A DNA stretch of 64,000 nt from Gellertiella hungarica (GTDB lineage: Bacteria > Pseudomonadota > Alphaproteobacteria > Rhizobiales > Rhizobiaceae), in assembly GCF_014197145.1 (NCBI RefSeq), contig NZ_JACIEZ010000014.1:1-64000 (forward strand), given 5' to 3'. Both the position numbers and the translations under genes were made by a program. The notes beneath the pieces are model-generated. The model searched no databases. It worked only from the letters and a program-made list of their open reading frames with translations, and was not told the DNA's origin. The first letter of the stretch is position 1. The number at the start of each line of letters is the position of its first letter. This document shows, one piece after another, positions 34,699 through 44,041 of the stretch.

Positions 34699-34712
34699 CG
34701 TGTGATCACACG
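34699..34712. promoter_or_regulatory. perfect 14-bp palindrome, candidate operator
   Basis: CGTGTGATCACACG between the divergent virC1-like and mobC-like genes. Related half-sites (ATGTGAACACACG at about 34666-34678) lie nearby. Likely an operator for an unidentified regulator. Confidence 0.5.
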
Positions 34713-34727
34713 CCTTTGGACATCAAT

Positions 34728-34757
34728 AAAACCACACGAGTTAGTCGTGTGGTTTTT
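34728..34757. terminator. bidirectional rho-independent terminator
   Basis: A perfect 12-bp stem AAAACCACACGA/TCGTGTGGTTTT with loop GTTAG, with A-rich sequence before and T-rich after, so it can act in both directions. It isolates the virC1-like promoter from the mobC region. Confidence 0.75.
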
Positions 34758-34979
34758 ACAAGTTCTGGGTCGAGTGGTGAACCCCGGAGCCGCGTGAGGC
34801 CTCACTTGGCGCTCGCACGGAGGGCGCAAGGGCGAAGAGCGAAGCGTCCCTTTCGCCTGAGTACGAGGGACAGACAAAGGCCTTCAGAAGCGGTTTTGGC
34901 GGTGAACCCTGGTGAGCGTTCCAACGGAAAGGGTGCGAAGCGAAGCGGAGCCAGTCAAGAGGTGGAATTTGGTTGAAAT

Positions 34980-35085
34980 TATGGAGTATCGCTTTAAGTT
35001 GAGAGTGGCAGGATACGCAAAAATGTTTTACATTTTGCATTGCGATCGTGGGACAAGCCCACGATGACGGTCGCAAGGCTGGGGG
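34980..35085 (+). other. candidate oriT region
   Basis: Just before the mobC-like and relaxase genes lie two inverted repeats: GCAAAAATGT-TTT-ACATTTTGC (about 35018-35039, one arm a base longer) and ATCGTGGG-ACAAG-CCCACGAT (about 35045-35065, perfect 8-bp arms). Such hairpins next to a relaxase operon are typical of the transfer origin, recognised by MobC and cut by the relaxase. No nic consensus is identified. Confidence 0.4.
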
Positions 35086-35096
35086 GGCTTAATTGA

Positions 35097-35501
35097 TTGA
35101 CGAGTGAAGACACGATCGACGTGCCGACAGCCAAGCAACGCAAGGGGCGTCTAATCAACGTCCGCGTCAGCGATGCAGAGCATTCGGCTATCGAAGAAGC
35201 GGCCAAGTCGGCCGGTATGAGTGTGTCTGCTTTTTTCCGTTCTCTGCTCCTCGAGGGTGCAGGCGTTCGACCTATTCTGACTGCGGAAGACAGGTTGATC
35301 ATGGCCGCATTGCTCGAAGACATGCGGATGATCGGCATCAATTTGAATCAGGTCGCCCGCTCCCTGAATGCAGGAAAGGGTGTCCATCCCTCAGAGCTGG
35401 ACATCAACCTTGGCAACGTCCAGCGGATTCAGGCGGCTGTGATGAGTGAGCTGCGGACACTTTCGCGCCGTGCGGGGCATGAGCGCCGAGGCGAGGTGTA
35501 G
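35097..35501 (+). CDS. mobC: MobC-like relaxosome accessory protein
   Basis: A 134-residue protein starting at TTG 35097 behind a GGGGGG run. A ribbon-helix-helix domain covers about residues 18-50 (GRLINVRVSDAEHSAIEEA) and a MobC-type C-terminal region (IGINLNQVARSLN) follows. MobC proteins bind oriT and help the relaxase open the DNA. It lies 3 bp before the relaxase gene. Confidence 0.85.
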   Translation: MTSEDTIDVPTAKQRKGRLINVRVSDAEHSAIEEAAKSAGMSVSAFFRSLLLEGAGVRPILTAEDRLIMAALLEDMRMIGINLNQVARSLNAGKGVHPSELDINLGNVQRIQAAVMSELRTLSRRAGHERRGEV

Positions 35502-35504
35502 GCC

Positions 35505-37982
35505 GTGGAGTTCTTTTTCGGCACTTTCACAATCGAATGGGAGCAAAGGCGCGCGGCGCTATTGCACGAAATGACGCTCGGCGGCCGTGGGAGCGCTGTG
35601 GAGGAAGAGCTTGAGAAGAGACTGAAGAATCTGCAGCACCAGGTTGGGATGTCTAAAGGCGGGTCGGGATCTAGGGGAGGGGTGAGGACTTCGGCATTCA
35701 ACGTGTCGTCGCCTCCGAGGACGATGGCTGCCGGTTCGGGTGCTATGCGATCAATGGACGTTCGTCTTGCGAGCGTTGCCAAAGGGAGCCAGCCAGCAGT
35801 TGTCAAACTGGCTTCCTACGGTGGTGGAGCCCGCGTCGGCTCGATGCTCAACTATGTTTCCAGAGGGGGGGAGCTGAAGGTTGAGAACGAGAACGGCGAG
35901 ACGTTGCGTGGCCGTGAGGAGCTGGCGCGTCTCCGTGGCGATTGGGATCACCTTTTCCAAAACAGGACCGAGAGCCGCGATATCGGCGCGTTTAGCGTCG
36001 AGGTGAGCGTTTCCGGCGGCTCGAACCCGCATGAGCAGGTGCGGGACATTCTCAGCAGTGGCTTTGGTGATCGACGCTACGCTTACTCTGTCGAAACCCG
36101 AAACGATGGATCGCTGAAGGTCGAGGGCTATGTTGTGTTGCGCAGCGGGCAGGGCGAGCGGCTGACGGCTGACGCAAAGGCGGCCGCCATCGTTCAGGAG
36201 CGTTTCAACGCCAGCGCCGTTGCGAAAGAGGCCCCTGCGGCTTTCTCGTTTACAGGCTATGGCAACGGCGTGGAATATGGCGCTGCCAAGTTGCGAGACC
36301 TGATCGCGCAGCGGAACGACGTTCGAGACGATCAGGGACGTTCGATCGCAGATGACAAGGCTGCGGGCGACCTGGTGCAAAAGGAATGGCGGGATGAGCT
36401 GCACAGCCGCAAGAGCCGTGACGTGATGCACGTGATCATGTCGGCGCGTGCCGGCACGGATGCGGCCGCGTTCGAAGGAGCTGTTCGCGACTTCTTGGCT
36501 GAGCAGTTTGCGGGCCATCGGTACGTTTTCGCTATGCACGATCCGGAGAACGATCCGAAAGAAGCAGGGGAGGGGGGCAAGCGGCCGCATGTTCATGCCC
36601 ATGCCATCGTTACCATGCGTTCGGAATCGGGCGACCGGATCGAGACGACTCCGGCCACCTTCCGGCAATGGCGTGAGGTCATGGCCGAGAAGGCGCGAGA
36701 CCACGGCATCAATATGGAAATGACCGATCGGCGAGAGTTCGCCACGCCGCCAGCCTTCACGCGAAATCAGGTTCGCGCCGTCAGGCATGATGGTCGAACC
36801 GAGCATGTAGGCACCAGCGATCCGGCGCAGGCGCGATATGACGCAAAGCGAGCTGGTCGGCGCGTGGTGGCGACGAGCCAGAGAAGCCGCCAGTACATCC
36901 TAAAGGCGCAGGAGACCTGGCAAAAGATTGCAGTGAACGCCGGCGACACAGTGGTTGCGGCCTACGCCGCTCAGCATCGCTCCTATCTGGAAAACGGCCT
37001 TGCCCAAACGGATCAATCGCCTGCTGGTGCAGTCATTCATGCAGATTTCGGCGGTGATTACCGCTCCAATATGGTAGCAATCAGAGACATGTTGTCGGAG
37101 GCAAAGGACATGCGCGAGCAGACACGCCCAGAGTTCGAAGCGTACGAAAAGACGGTTGAAACGGCTCTATTCAACCTTCAGCGCAGCGCTGGTCCAGAGG
37201 ACCGGTCAGGCTTCGAAGAGGTTTCCTCCCTCGCTCGCGAGATCGTCGATCTGCGCAGGCAGATGCTCGAAATGAAGGAGCGTGGGCTTGATGAGCAGGA
37301 TGGACGAAACGCTGCTGGCGACGTCCGCAGAGAAAGTGGTGCCGCGCCGGAACGAACGGCATCTGAGGTGCCAGAGCAGACGAATGCTAACCTCCAGTGG
37401 GAGGCGGCTGTTGCCAAGCATGGAGGGGCTGTCGTTGAGGCTGGTAACGATGCGATGGCAAATGTGGAACACTATCGCTCCGGCCTCGCCCATATCGAAG
37501 CCGGCGAGCTCGGAGACGAAAACCGGGAGCAGTATGAGAAGGGCCTTGAGGCTTCGCTTCATCATGCAGCTCAACTCGCCGCTACCGGAAACGGCTATCT
37601 CCGGGATGTTGCCAACGAAGATCCGGAACTGCGCGCGGAGATCGAGACCATTGAGCGCAATGAAGAGCGTGGGGACGAAAACAAGTCAAACAAGCAGCCG
37701 ATAACTGCGGATACTGCCGACGATCGCCAACGCGATCTCAGGGCGGATCTGGAAGAGGAACGTCCAATCGGGCAAGCGGAGCGTGAGGCTCACCAGCTCG
37801 CTGAGACGGTGGACGCTACTCAGAGGCAGCAGACAAGTGTAAACAGAGACAGGGAAGCGGCCCAGCGGGGCGGCGAGACCACTCGGACTGATCCCGCGCA
37901 ACAGCACATTCCTCGTCTCGAGGAGTTGGAGCGTGAACAGGTTGAACAGAGGGAGCGTAATCGGGACGACCGTGATCGCTAA
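35505..37982 (+). CDS. MobZ/MOBP-type relaxase
   Basis: An 825-residue protein starting at GTG 35505 (GAGGTG upstream). A relaxase domain in about residues 90-420 holds the HxHxH metal site in RPHVHAHAIV near 359-368, with MHVIMSARAG before it; a long Glu/Arg-rich charged C-terminus with coiled-coil segments follows. It cuts and joins oriT and pilots single-stranded DNA to VirD4. The gene layout resembles MobZ of rhizobial type IV conjugative plasmids. The catalytic Tyr could not be fixed. Confidence 0.85.
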   Translation: MEFFFGTFTIEWEQRRAALLHEMTLGGRGSAVEEELEKRLKNLQHQVGMSKGGSGSRGGVRTSAFNVSSPPRTMAAGSGAMRSMDVRLASVAKGSQPAVVKLASYGGGARVGSMLNYVSRGGELKVENENGETLRGREELARLRGDWDHLFQNRTESRDIGAFSVEVSVSGGSNPHEQVRDILSSGFGDRRYAYSVETRNDGSLKVEGYVVLRSGQGERLTADAKAAAIVQERFNASAVAKEAPAAFSFTGYGNGVEYGAAKLRDLIAQRNDVRDDQGRSIADDKAAGDLVQKEWRDELHSRKSRDVMHVIMSARAGTDAAAFEGAVRDFLAEQFAGHRYVFAMHDPENDPKEAGEGGKRPHVHAHAIVTMRSESGDRIETTPATFRQWREVMAEKARDHGINMEMTDRREFATPPAFTRNQVRAVRHDGRTEHVGTSDPAQARYDAKRAGRRVVATSQRSRQYILKAQETWQKIAVNAGDTVVAAYAAQHRSYLENGLAQTDQSPAGAVIHADFGGDYRSNMVAIRDMLSEAKDMREQTRPEFEAYEKTVETALFNLQRSAGPEDRSGFEEVSSLAREIVDLRRQMLEMKERGLDEQDGRNAAGDVRRESGAAPERTASEVPEQTNANLQWEAAVAKHGGAVVEAGNDAMANVEHYRSGLAHIEAGELGDENREQYEKGLEASLHHAAQLAATGNGYLRDVANEDPELRAEIETIERNEERGDENKSNKQPITADTADDRQRDLRADLEEERPIGQAEREAHQLAETVDATQRQQTSVNRDREAAQRGGETTRTDPAQQHIPRLEELEREQVEQRERNRDDRDR

Positions 37983-37988
37983 AGTGTC

Positions 37989-38201
37989 ATGCAGGACGGT
38001 AATCAGAACACCTACCTGGTGGAAGTAAACGACCCCAAGTCTGCCGACATCGTCGGCAAGATGATGGTGTGGGGTATGGTCTCCGTTGGGATCCTCGCGA
38101 TCCTGATCAAGGTCTACGGGACCGTGATCGGCTGGTATCATGCTTCTGTGGCTTGGCTAACAGAGGCGGGTCAGTACGCAGCCAGCTTCTGGCCCTTCTG
38201 A
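37989..38201 (+). CDS. small membrane protein after the relaxase
   Basis: A 70-residue protein with a central hydrophobic segment (MVWGMVSVGILAILIKVYG, about residues 26-44). ATG 37989 lies 6 bp after the relaxase stop, implying co-expression. It converges with virD4. A structural or anchoring role in transfer is inferred. Confidence 0.65.
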   Translation: MQDGNQNTYLVEVNDPKSADIVGKMMVWGMVSVGILAILIKVYGTVIGWYHASVAWLTEAGQYAASFWPF

Positions 38202-38208
38202 ACCTGAA

Positions 38209-40296
38209 TTAGCGGCCGGCCTGTTCCATGATTGGATCAGGAACGGTCGCTGCGAATAGCTCTTCCAAGCTCTTCCTCTTGCGCGGTGATTTGCCTTCGG
38301 CTTCCCGTTCGACGACCTCCCTAAGGCGACTAACCCGATCATTGTGCGCTTTTTCGATGTCGTTCTCTGAGACAGGTGTTGTGCGCTTTTCGGGAGCGGG
38401 CACAGCTGCCTTTGCAGGTTCCGGAGTACCCCCGGCGCTGACCTTCTTGTTGGCCAGGGCGGAGGGATTTACGACGCGAGCGGGCGAGGTGGAGGGCACT
38501 GGCTCTTTCGGAGCCTCCTCCTGGACAGGCGCCCGCGGCTCCTCCGCTTTCGCCTCAGTCACAGGCTTTATCGCTTCCGCTTGTTCAACCTGTTCCTGGC
38601 CTGCATTGGCATAGGCTGGCGTGGTCGCTGGAACTGGTTTAGGTGGCAGGTAATCGACAGTTGGAACGGTCGGTATGTGCGTCTGAGAATAGGCCTCCGC
38701 CTCCTTGAAGGGCTGCGTCTTAAAGAAGCGCAGCTTGTCTCCAAAGATTGGCCGCTGACCCTCCACCAGCAAGATCATCTTGTTCTCGGGCATCTGGCGC
38801 ACTTCCTGCGGCATCATCAAGTCCCGATCGCGAATTTGCTCGACCTTTGTTCGGCGCGGGAGGCCCATAAGCTCGATAGTGCGCGATTCAGACTGATATC
38901 GGATGGTTCTCTTGCCAAGCGCGCGGGAAGCATACTCTGCCGTGGCCTGATCATTAGCACCAAGGATGAGCTGATAGCCGCAGTTGCCAAGGAGCGAATG
39001 TCGGGACGTCTCACCATAGATCTCATCCAGGTTCTTCAGGTCCTGGATGATGAAGGCGAGCTTGATCTTATAGCCGGCCACATAGGGCAGCTTCGTCATG
39101 ATCTCGTCCATGCGCTTCAGCTGGCGAAACTCATCCAGCAGGAAATAGACCGGCACCGACTTGGGATCATGCTCAAGGGTAAGTATGTCCATCACCTGTT
39201 GAACGAACAGCGTCAGCAGCGGCCTAAGAAGCGTGATGTCGGTGATGTTCGGGGCAAGGTAAATTGTGATGGGGCGACGCTTCATGGATCGAAGGTCCAT
39301 GTCGGTCATGTTCGTTGCGGCCACAACGCGTTCGTTCTTGAACGGCCTCATCGCCTTCTGGATATCAAGCAGTGCCGAGGCCGCGGCCCGATCCGAGAGA
39401 GACAGGTAGGAATTGAAGCTCTCCATCGTGAACTTCGACAGGTATGGCTCCTTCTCCTTGATGTACTTCATCAAGGCCTGCAGATCGGTCCCGCTGTTGA
39501 AGAAGGAGTTGATCTCGCCGAGGTTCCTGCGCCCTTTGTAGAAGGGGCTTTCGAGAACATAGCTGATGGCGCCGGCGAGAACCTGTTGAGCTGTGGCCTG
39601 CCAAACTGAATTCTCGGATTCGGTGTTTTCCGGTACAAGAATGCTGGCGATATTTTGAATGTCAGTCGTGCGATTGCCTCGCTCAGGACGAACGAAATCC
39701 AAGGGATTATAGCTGTTGGTCGTCTCAGAACCCGGCGAGAACAAGAAGACCTGGCTGCCGTTGCGCTTCCGATAGCCGGCGGTTGCCTTGTAGACCTCGC
39801 CCTTCAGATCCGTGACGATCATAGAGCCTTCGTGCATGAGAGCGTTGGGGATGACGTAGCCCGCGCCCTTACCGGATCGCGTCGGGCCAATAATGAGGTG
39901 GTGGCGATCGTCATACGCGCGGAGGACGTTGCTCCCGATGCGGCCGAATATGTGACCTTTCTTGCCAAACCACTTCCCGCGCCGAAGGGTTGCGAGGTCC
40001 TGAAAGGCTGCATCCCCTAATGGATTGCTGGTAGGTTTGAGCCCAAGATAAGCAATGAGGCCCGATACGAGCAGCGCGGGCACTACAGAGCCGAGCGCGA
40101 CTTTTTGAAGGGAAGGGGAGGAGCTATAGGCCCAGAACTGCTGAATTGGCGCGAATGGGTTTGAGGTGATTGTCGCCTCGAGGATCCTACCGTCACCGTA
40201 GAAGAGCTGAAGCCCCGCCCCGTACGCCAGCATCCAGACTGCAAATGCGATCAACAGGCAGAAGAACAGATAGAAGGCCTGTAGCCCCTTACTCAT
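38209..40296 (-). CDS. virD4: type IV coupling protein VirD4/TraG
   Basis: A 695-residue coupling ATPase. Two N-terminal membrane segments (about 8-28 and 65-85) precede the ATPase domain with Walker A IIGPTRSGKGAGY near 134-146 and Walker B VYFLLDEFRQL near 374-384; a Pro/Ala-rich C-terminal tail of about 140 residues follows. It recruits the relaxase-DNA complex and feeds it to the channel. Last gene of the minus-strand T4SS operon, overlapping virB11 by 4 bp. Confidence 0.95.
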   Translation of the reverse strand: MSKGLQAFYLFFCLLIAFAVWMLAYGAGLQLFYGDGRILEATITSNPFAPIQQFWAYSSSPSLQKVALGSVVPALLVSGLIAYLGLKPTSNPLGDAAFQDLATLRRGKWFGKKGHIFGRIGSNVLRAYDDRHHLIIGPTRSGKGAGYVIPNALMHEGSMIVTDLKGEVYKATAGYRKRNGSQVFLFSPGSETTNSYNPLDFVRPERGNRTTDIQNIASILVPENTESENSVWQATAQQVLAGAISYVLESPFYKGRRNLGEINSFFNSGTDLQALMKYIKEKEPYLSKFTMESFNSYLSLSDRAAASALLDIQKAMRPFKNERVVAATNMTDMDLRSMKRRPITIYLAPNITDITLLRPLLTLFVQQVMDILTLEHDPKSVPVYFLLDEFRQLKRMDEIMTKLPYVAGYKIKLAFIIQDLKNLDEIYGETSRHSLLGNCGYQLILGANDQATAEYASRALGKRTIRYQSESRTIELMGLPRRTKVEQIRDRDLMMPQEVRQMPENKMILLVEGQRPIFGDKLRFFKTQPFKEAEAYSQTHIPTVPTVDYLPPKPVPATTPAYANAGQEQVEQAEAIKPVTEAKAEEPRAPVQEEAPKEPVPSTSPARVVNPSALANKKVSAGGTPEPAKAAVPAPEKRTTPVSENDIEKAHNDRVSRLREVVEREAEGKSPRKRKSLEELFAATVPDPIMEQAGR

Positions 40297-41315
40297 GATG
40301 CATCCCGTGCGAAGTAGATTTCGGAAACCCCGCGCTTGCCGCCTTCCCGCCTGAGCTGGATCACGATCGGAATGACCATTTGGATGTAGGACATCAGATC
40401 CTGCTTGGAGTAGCCGGCGGACATGCCGGACTGCTGCATCATCATGGCAAGCTGTTCATAGGCGCCGAGCGGCGTATCGGCGTGTACTGTCGACATGCTG
40501 CCCGGGTGGCCTGTGTTGATGGCGCGAAGGAATGAAAAGGCCTCAGCTCCACGAATTTCGCCAACAAAGAGGCGATCCGGCCGCATTCGAAGCGCCGATT
40601 CAAGGAGGTTCTGAATCGTCACGTTCGCGGTACCTTGCCCACCCTTGGATGCGATCAGGTGGACCGCGTTCTTCTGTGGTGGGAATAGCTCACGAGTATC
40701 TTCAAGCGTCAGAATCCGCTCATTCACGTCTACAGAGTTGAGGCAAGCGTTCAGAAACGTGGTTTTTCCCGACGACGTGCCGCCACTGATCAGGATCGAA
40801 ACTCGCTTCGTGATGGCCGTATGGATGAAGTCGTAGATCTTCTCTGCGCGCAGATAGGCGATCAGCTCCCGATCCACGTCGCTTAGGCCCCCGACAGCAA
40901 CCGAGACTTTGTCGAGAGAACCGTTGTCTCGATAGTCCTGCAGAGAGAAATTCTGCACAACCTGCTTACGGATCGTGATCGACCCACCGTCGGGTGCCGC
41001 GGGCGGCAAGACGACCTGGATACGTTCGCCGGTCGGCAGTGCTGCGCTAAGGATCGGATTAGCGGCGTTGAGGAACTGCTTTGTCGCTGCGGCAACCCGC
41101 TCGCCAATGTTCTCGATCTCCCGTGCCGTCAGAGCATCGATTTCATGATGCTCCATGTGATCAGCGCCGAAGCGCTCAACATAGACTTGGCCTGGGCGGT
41201 TCACCGCAATCTCAACCACCTTCGGGTCATCGAGAAATTGCCTGATGGGCTCCAGAGACCGGTTCAGGAAATAATGAGGATCATGAGCGGTCGTGTTACC
41301 TACCATAACGTTCAC
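40293..41315 (-). CDS. virB11: T4SS traffic ATPase VirB11
   Basis: A 340-residue hexameric ATPase. Walker A ISGGTSSGKTT near 173-183, LTLEDTREL (Asp box), and HADTPLGAYEQLAMMM near 288-303 are all present. It powers pilus assembly and substrate transfer. The start overlaps virB10 by 20 bp; an internal ATG at 41306 is also possible. Confidence 0.95.
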   Translation of the reverse strand: MNVMVGNTTAHDPHYFLNRSLEPIRQFLDDPKVVEIAVNRPGQVYVERFGADHMEHHEIDALTAREIENIGERVAAATKQFLNAANPILSAALPTGERIQVVLPPAAPDGGSITIRKQVVQNFSLQDYRDNGSLDKVSVAVGGLSDVDRELIAYLRAEKIYDFIHTAITKRVSILISGGTSSGKTTFLNACLNSVDVNERILTLEDTRELFPPQKNAVHLIASKGGQGTANVTIQNLLESALRMRPDRLFVGEIRGAEAFSFLRAINTGHPGSMSTVHADTPLGAYEQLAMMMQQSGMSAGYSKQDLMSYIQMVIPIVIQLRREGGKRGVSEIYFARDAS

Positions 41316-42507
41316 GTTTGATCTCCTTCATCGCTTCCGTGACAGGATCGTCGTACATCGCGCTGAAATCGAGGTCCTGACGAACATAGACAAAGATCCG
41401 CTCGCCTTGCGGTACGCTGATCGTTGGCGGGATCCTCAGGTTTTCGGCAAGGACCGTGTTCGCCATGTCGCTGAAGGTCTGCGCGATCGTTTCTCGCGCC
41501 AATTCAGCACCTCTTTCGGCGTCATCGTTTCCGGAGCTGGAGTCGCTACCGTATCCGGTTAGATAGCTTGCACCGCCTCCGACGATCGACAGCAAGATTG
41601 ATGCGCCAAAGCGCTCACGGAACTTGTTGTCGACATGACCCGTCAGGCCCGATCGCCCGAGGCTGTCCGTGCCGATGGAGTTCAAGCGCACCGACACGCC
41701 GTCATCCCGGATCAGCCTCGTCCACACGACAAAGACCCGCTTCTGCCCCCGCGTAACTTCGGACTGATATTCCCCGATCAGGCGTGTTCCTGTTGGGATC
41801 AGGACACGCCGCCCATCGAAGGAGTACACATCCTTGGATGTGATGGCCCGGACCTGGCCCGGAAGGTCGCTGACGATCGCCGTTTCCAAGATGCCGGGGA
41901 TCAGCGTGCCCTCTGGGATCATGGCGTCGATGCGCTCAATCTGCCGGGCCTTGGCGGAACGGTCACCGATCGCACTCGCTGAGGACAGGTACTGGCTGTT
42001 GCGATCCTCGCCAGCGACGGTCAAAGGCGTGCCGCTGTTCGAGCCATCGAGCGAACCATTCGCGGATCCTCCCAGGTTCTGGTCAAGCGTGATTAGCTTT
42101 GACCGAAATCGCTCCGGAAACACCTCTTCGGCGGGCGGCGGGGCGCTCGCCGGTTGAGCTACTTCGGGCGGGGGAGGCACGTTGAATTCAGTGACGTCCA
42201 CCGGCGGAGCTGGCGGCGGAGGAGGCGGAGGTGGAAGTTCCAAGACAGGCTGTTCGGGTGGTGGGGGAGTGGGTTCTCCATCGCGCACGAAACCGGGCGG
42301 CCGGAAGGTCGTGGTACGGAACTCCTCCTCACTTTGGGGGCTTTCAGGCGGGCTTTCTCCGGACGTCGCGAGCACCAGGTACGCGGCGAAGACGCCAGCC
42401 AGCAAAAGGGCGGCCATGCCGACCGTTTGATTGCGCTTTACGTTTCGATTGCTGATTTGGGCCTCGTCGGCCGCCGCCATTGCGTCGAGTTCAGGGCTGC
42501 GCTTCAT
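41296..42507 (-). CDS. virB10: T4SS core protein VirB10
   Basis: A 403-residue inner-membrane protein: one N-terminal transmembrane segment (about 28-47), a Pro-rich periplasmic stretch (PPPPPPPPAPPVDV near 92-105) that spans the periplasm, and a C-terminal beta-barrel domain (LIPTGTRLIGEYQSEV, VRLNSIGTDSLGRSGLTG) that contacts VirB9 and VirB7. Overlaps the neighbouring genes, consistent with one operon. Confidence 0.95.
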   Translation of the reverse strand: MKRSPELDAMAAADEAQISNRNVKRNQTVGMAALLLAGVFAAYLVLATSGESPPESPQSEEEFRTTTFRPPGFVRDGEPTPPPPEQPVLELPPPPPPPPAPPVDVTEFNVPPPPEVAQPASAPPPAEEVFPERFRSKLITLDQNLGGSANGSLDGSNSGTPLTVAGEDRNSQYLSSASAIGDRSAKARQIERIDAMIPEGTLIPGILETAIVSDLPGQVRAITSKDVYSFDGRRVLIPTGTRLIGEYQSEVTRGQKRVFVVWTRLIRDDGVSVRLNSIGTDSLGRSGLTGHVDNKFRERFGASILLSIVGGGASYLTGYGSDSSSGNDDAERGAELARETIAQTFSDMANTVLAENLRIPPTISVPQGERIFVYVRQDLDFSAMYDDPVTEAMKEIKRERYGR

Positions 42508-43319
42508 TAGTTGCCGCTCCTCCTGCGTTTGCTGGCATCAAGATCCGGTTTCGGAGCCATGATGTCAGAATCAGGTGCTGCAAAGTCCGGCTTGCGGAGG
42601 TTGAAAATGCACGTCCACTGGTTTCCGTCCCGGAGCGTGTATTGCGTGGCTACGCCGTCAACGACGATGTATTCGCCTTCCTTGCGGAAGTTTCGCAGGG
42701 TCTCGGAGAAGTCGGATTGAACGGCAAAAATGGCCGGCACGGTCCCTCGGCCGAACTTGAAAAAGGTCTTCTTTCCGTCATCGAAGACCATTGTCGGCTT
42801 CAGCGCCGCGTCGCCCGAGAAAGAGTAGTCAATATTGACGTTCGCTTTGTCGATGCTCGAAATGTTCGGGTTAGCTGCCCGAAACTCAGCCTCCTTCCGC
42901 AGAGACTCGTTCAGGTTCTTCTCCGGATAAACGAAGCGAATGCCGAAGACTTTTTTCCCTGCTTCCGGTGCATAGTCGTTGAGCTCAAGGAAGTAGATCC
43001 TCTTTGAGGTCACCACGTTCATGTTTGTGGAAACGTCCTTGGCTATCGGCTTGACGAAAAGGATGTTGCCCTTTTCGGACGGGGCAACCTGCCAACTGTC
43101 GGTGTCGCCAAGCGAGATCGTCTCAAACTTCTCATCTTCGTCGAAGATGATCATCGTCGAGATGCCGTAGGTCGCAGACACCTTCACGACGTTGTTCGGC
43201 TGATAGACAACACTGGTCACACGCTCATCCAGACTGCCAGGGCGGGGCTGTTGCGCCGCATAGGCGTGAGTCATCGTGAGAGCGGCGATCGACGCCGCCA
43301 GTAGGAAGCCATATTTCAC
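42507..43319 (-). CDS. virB9: T4SS outer-membrane core protein VirB9
   Basis: A 270-residue exported protein with a signal peptide (about 1-22) and the typical VirB9/CagX C-terminal domain (FFKFGRGTVPAIFAVQSD then VVDGVATQYTLRDG). It forms the periplasmic and outer-membrane ring with VirB7 and VirB10. Overlaps virB8 by 4 bp and virB10 by 1 bp. Confidence 0.95.
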   Translation of the reverse strand: MKYGFLLAASIAALTMTHAYAAQQPRPGSLDERVTSVVYQPNNVVKVSATYGISTMIIFDEDEKFETISLGDTDSWQVAPSEKGNILFVKPIAKDVSTNMNVVTSKRIYFLELNDYAPEAGKKVFGIRFVYPEKNLNESLRKEAEFRAANPNISSIDKANVNIDYSFSGDAALKPTMVFDDGKKTFFKFGRGTVPAIFAVQSDFSETLRNFRKEGEYIVVDGVATQYTLRDGNQWTCIFNLRKPDFAAPDSDIMAPKPDLDASKRRRSGN

Positions 43320-44008
43320 TGCTGGCCTCCCGAGGTCACCGTTTCCTGATCACGGCGGTAGTCATAAACCTGGAAGCCCAACGGGTTTTCGAAGCGCCAT
43401 TCGTTGCGCTCAGGCGTATCCGTGTAGCGATAGCGAACGATAGAGATGAAATGGCGCGTGATGACGTCTGAATCAGAGCGCTCATGCGTCGAGAACCGGA
43501 CGAGCGCCGTTGTCGTGTTGGGGAAGGTGACAGACTTTATGTCAACGGTGATCGACTTGTTTTTGCCGAGCCGGCGAGCTGGATTGTCAGGGTTCGCGGC
43601 ACTCCATTGGGCCTGGAGGTCGCGCGCTGCGTCGCCGGTGGAGAGCAAAGCTGCAATTCCAAAGTTCTGCTCGATGGCAAAAGGATCATAGCCCTCGCGG
43701 GATCGAATGTAACGGACGACATTCGCCTGAGTGACCGCCTGCTGATCGGTGATGTTCGATGTTCGGGTCAGCCCTGTCTTGACCTCGATGTAGCCAGTGT
43801 TCTTGTCGACCTCGACAATGTACGGCTCGAAGCTCTTGAGGGGCACGAGCATCACCAATGCGGAGAGCGACAGGATCGTGATGCCGCCGAAGATCAGCGT
43901 AATCAGCCAAGCGAACGCCTTGGACCGTTTGGCCTTTTTGACGATCTCTTGTTCCCAACGGTCCCCATCCTGAAAATAGCTCCGGAGAGCATCGTTATTC
44001 TCTGCCAT
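43316..44008 (-). CDS. virB8: T4SS assembly protein VirB8
   Basis: A 230-residue bitopic protein with one membrane segment (about 34-56) and a periplasmic NTF2-like domain ending FENPLGFQVYDYRRDQE, typical of VirB8. It nucleates assembly of the channel. Upstream gene is virB6. Confidence 0.95.
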   Translation of the reverse strand: MAENNDALRSYFQDGDRWEQEIVKKAKRSKAFAWLITLIFGGITILSLSALVMLVPLKSFEPYIVEVDKNTGYIEVKTGLTRTSNITDQQAVTQANVVRYIRSREGYDPFAIEQNFGIAALLSTGDAARDLQAQWSAANPDNPARRLGKNKSITVDIKSVTFPNTTTALVRFSTHERSDSDVITRHFISIVRYRYTDTPERNEWRFENPLGFQVYDYRRDQETVTSGGQQ

Positions 44009-44041
44009 GTATCCTAGCCCTTAATTCCCGCCACCAGTTGC

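Noticed and set aside
34668-34976. 102-codon frame before mobC
   Set aside because: Arg/Ser-rich, overlaps the terminator and palindromes, and has no family; taken as non-coding.
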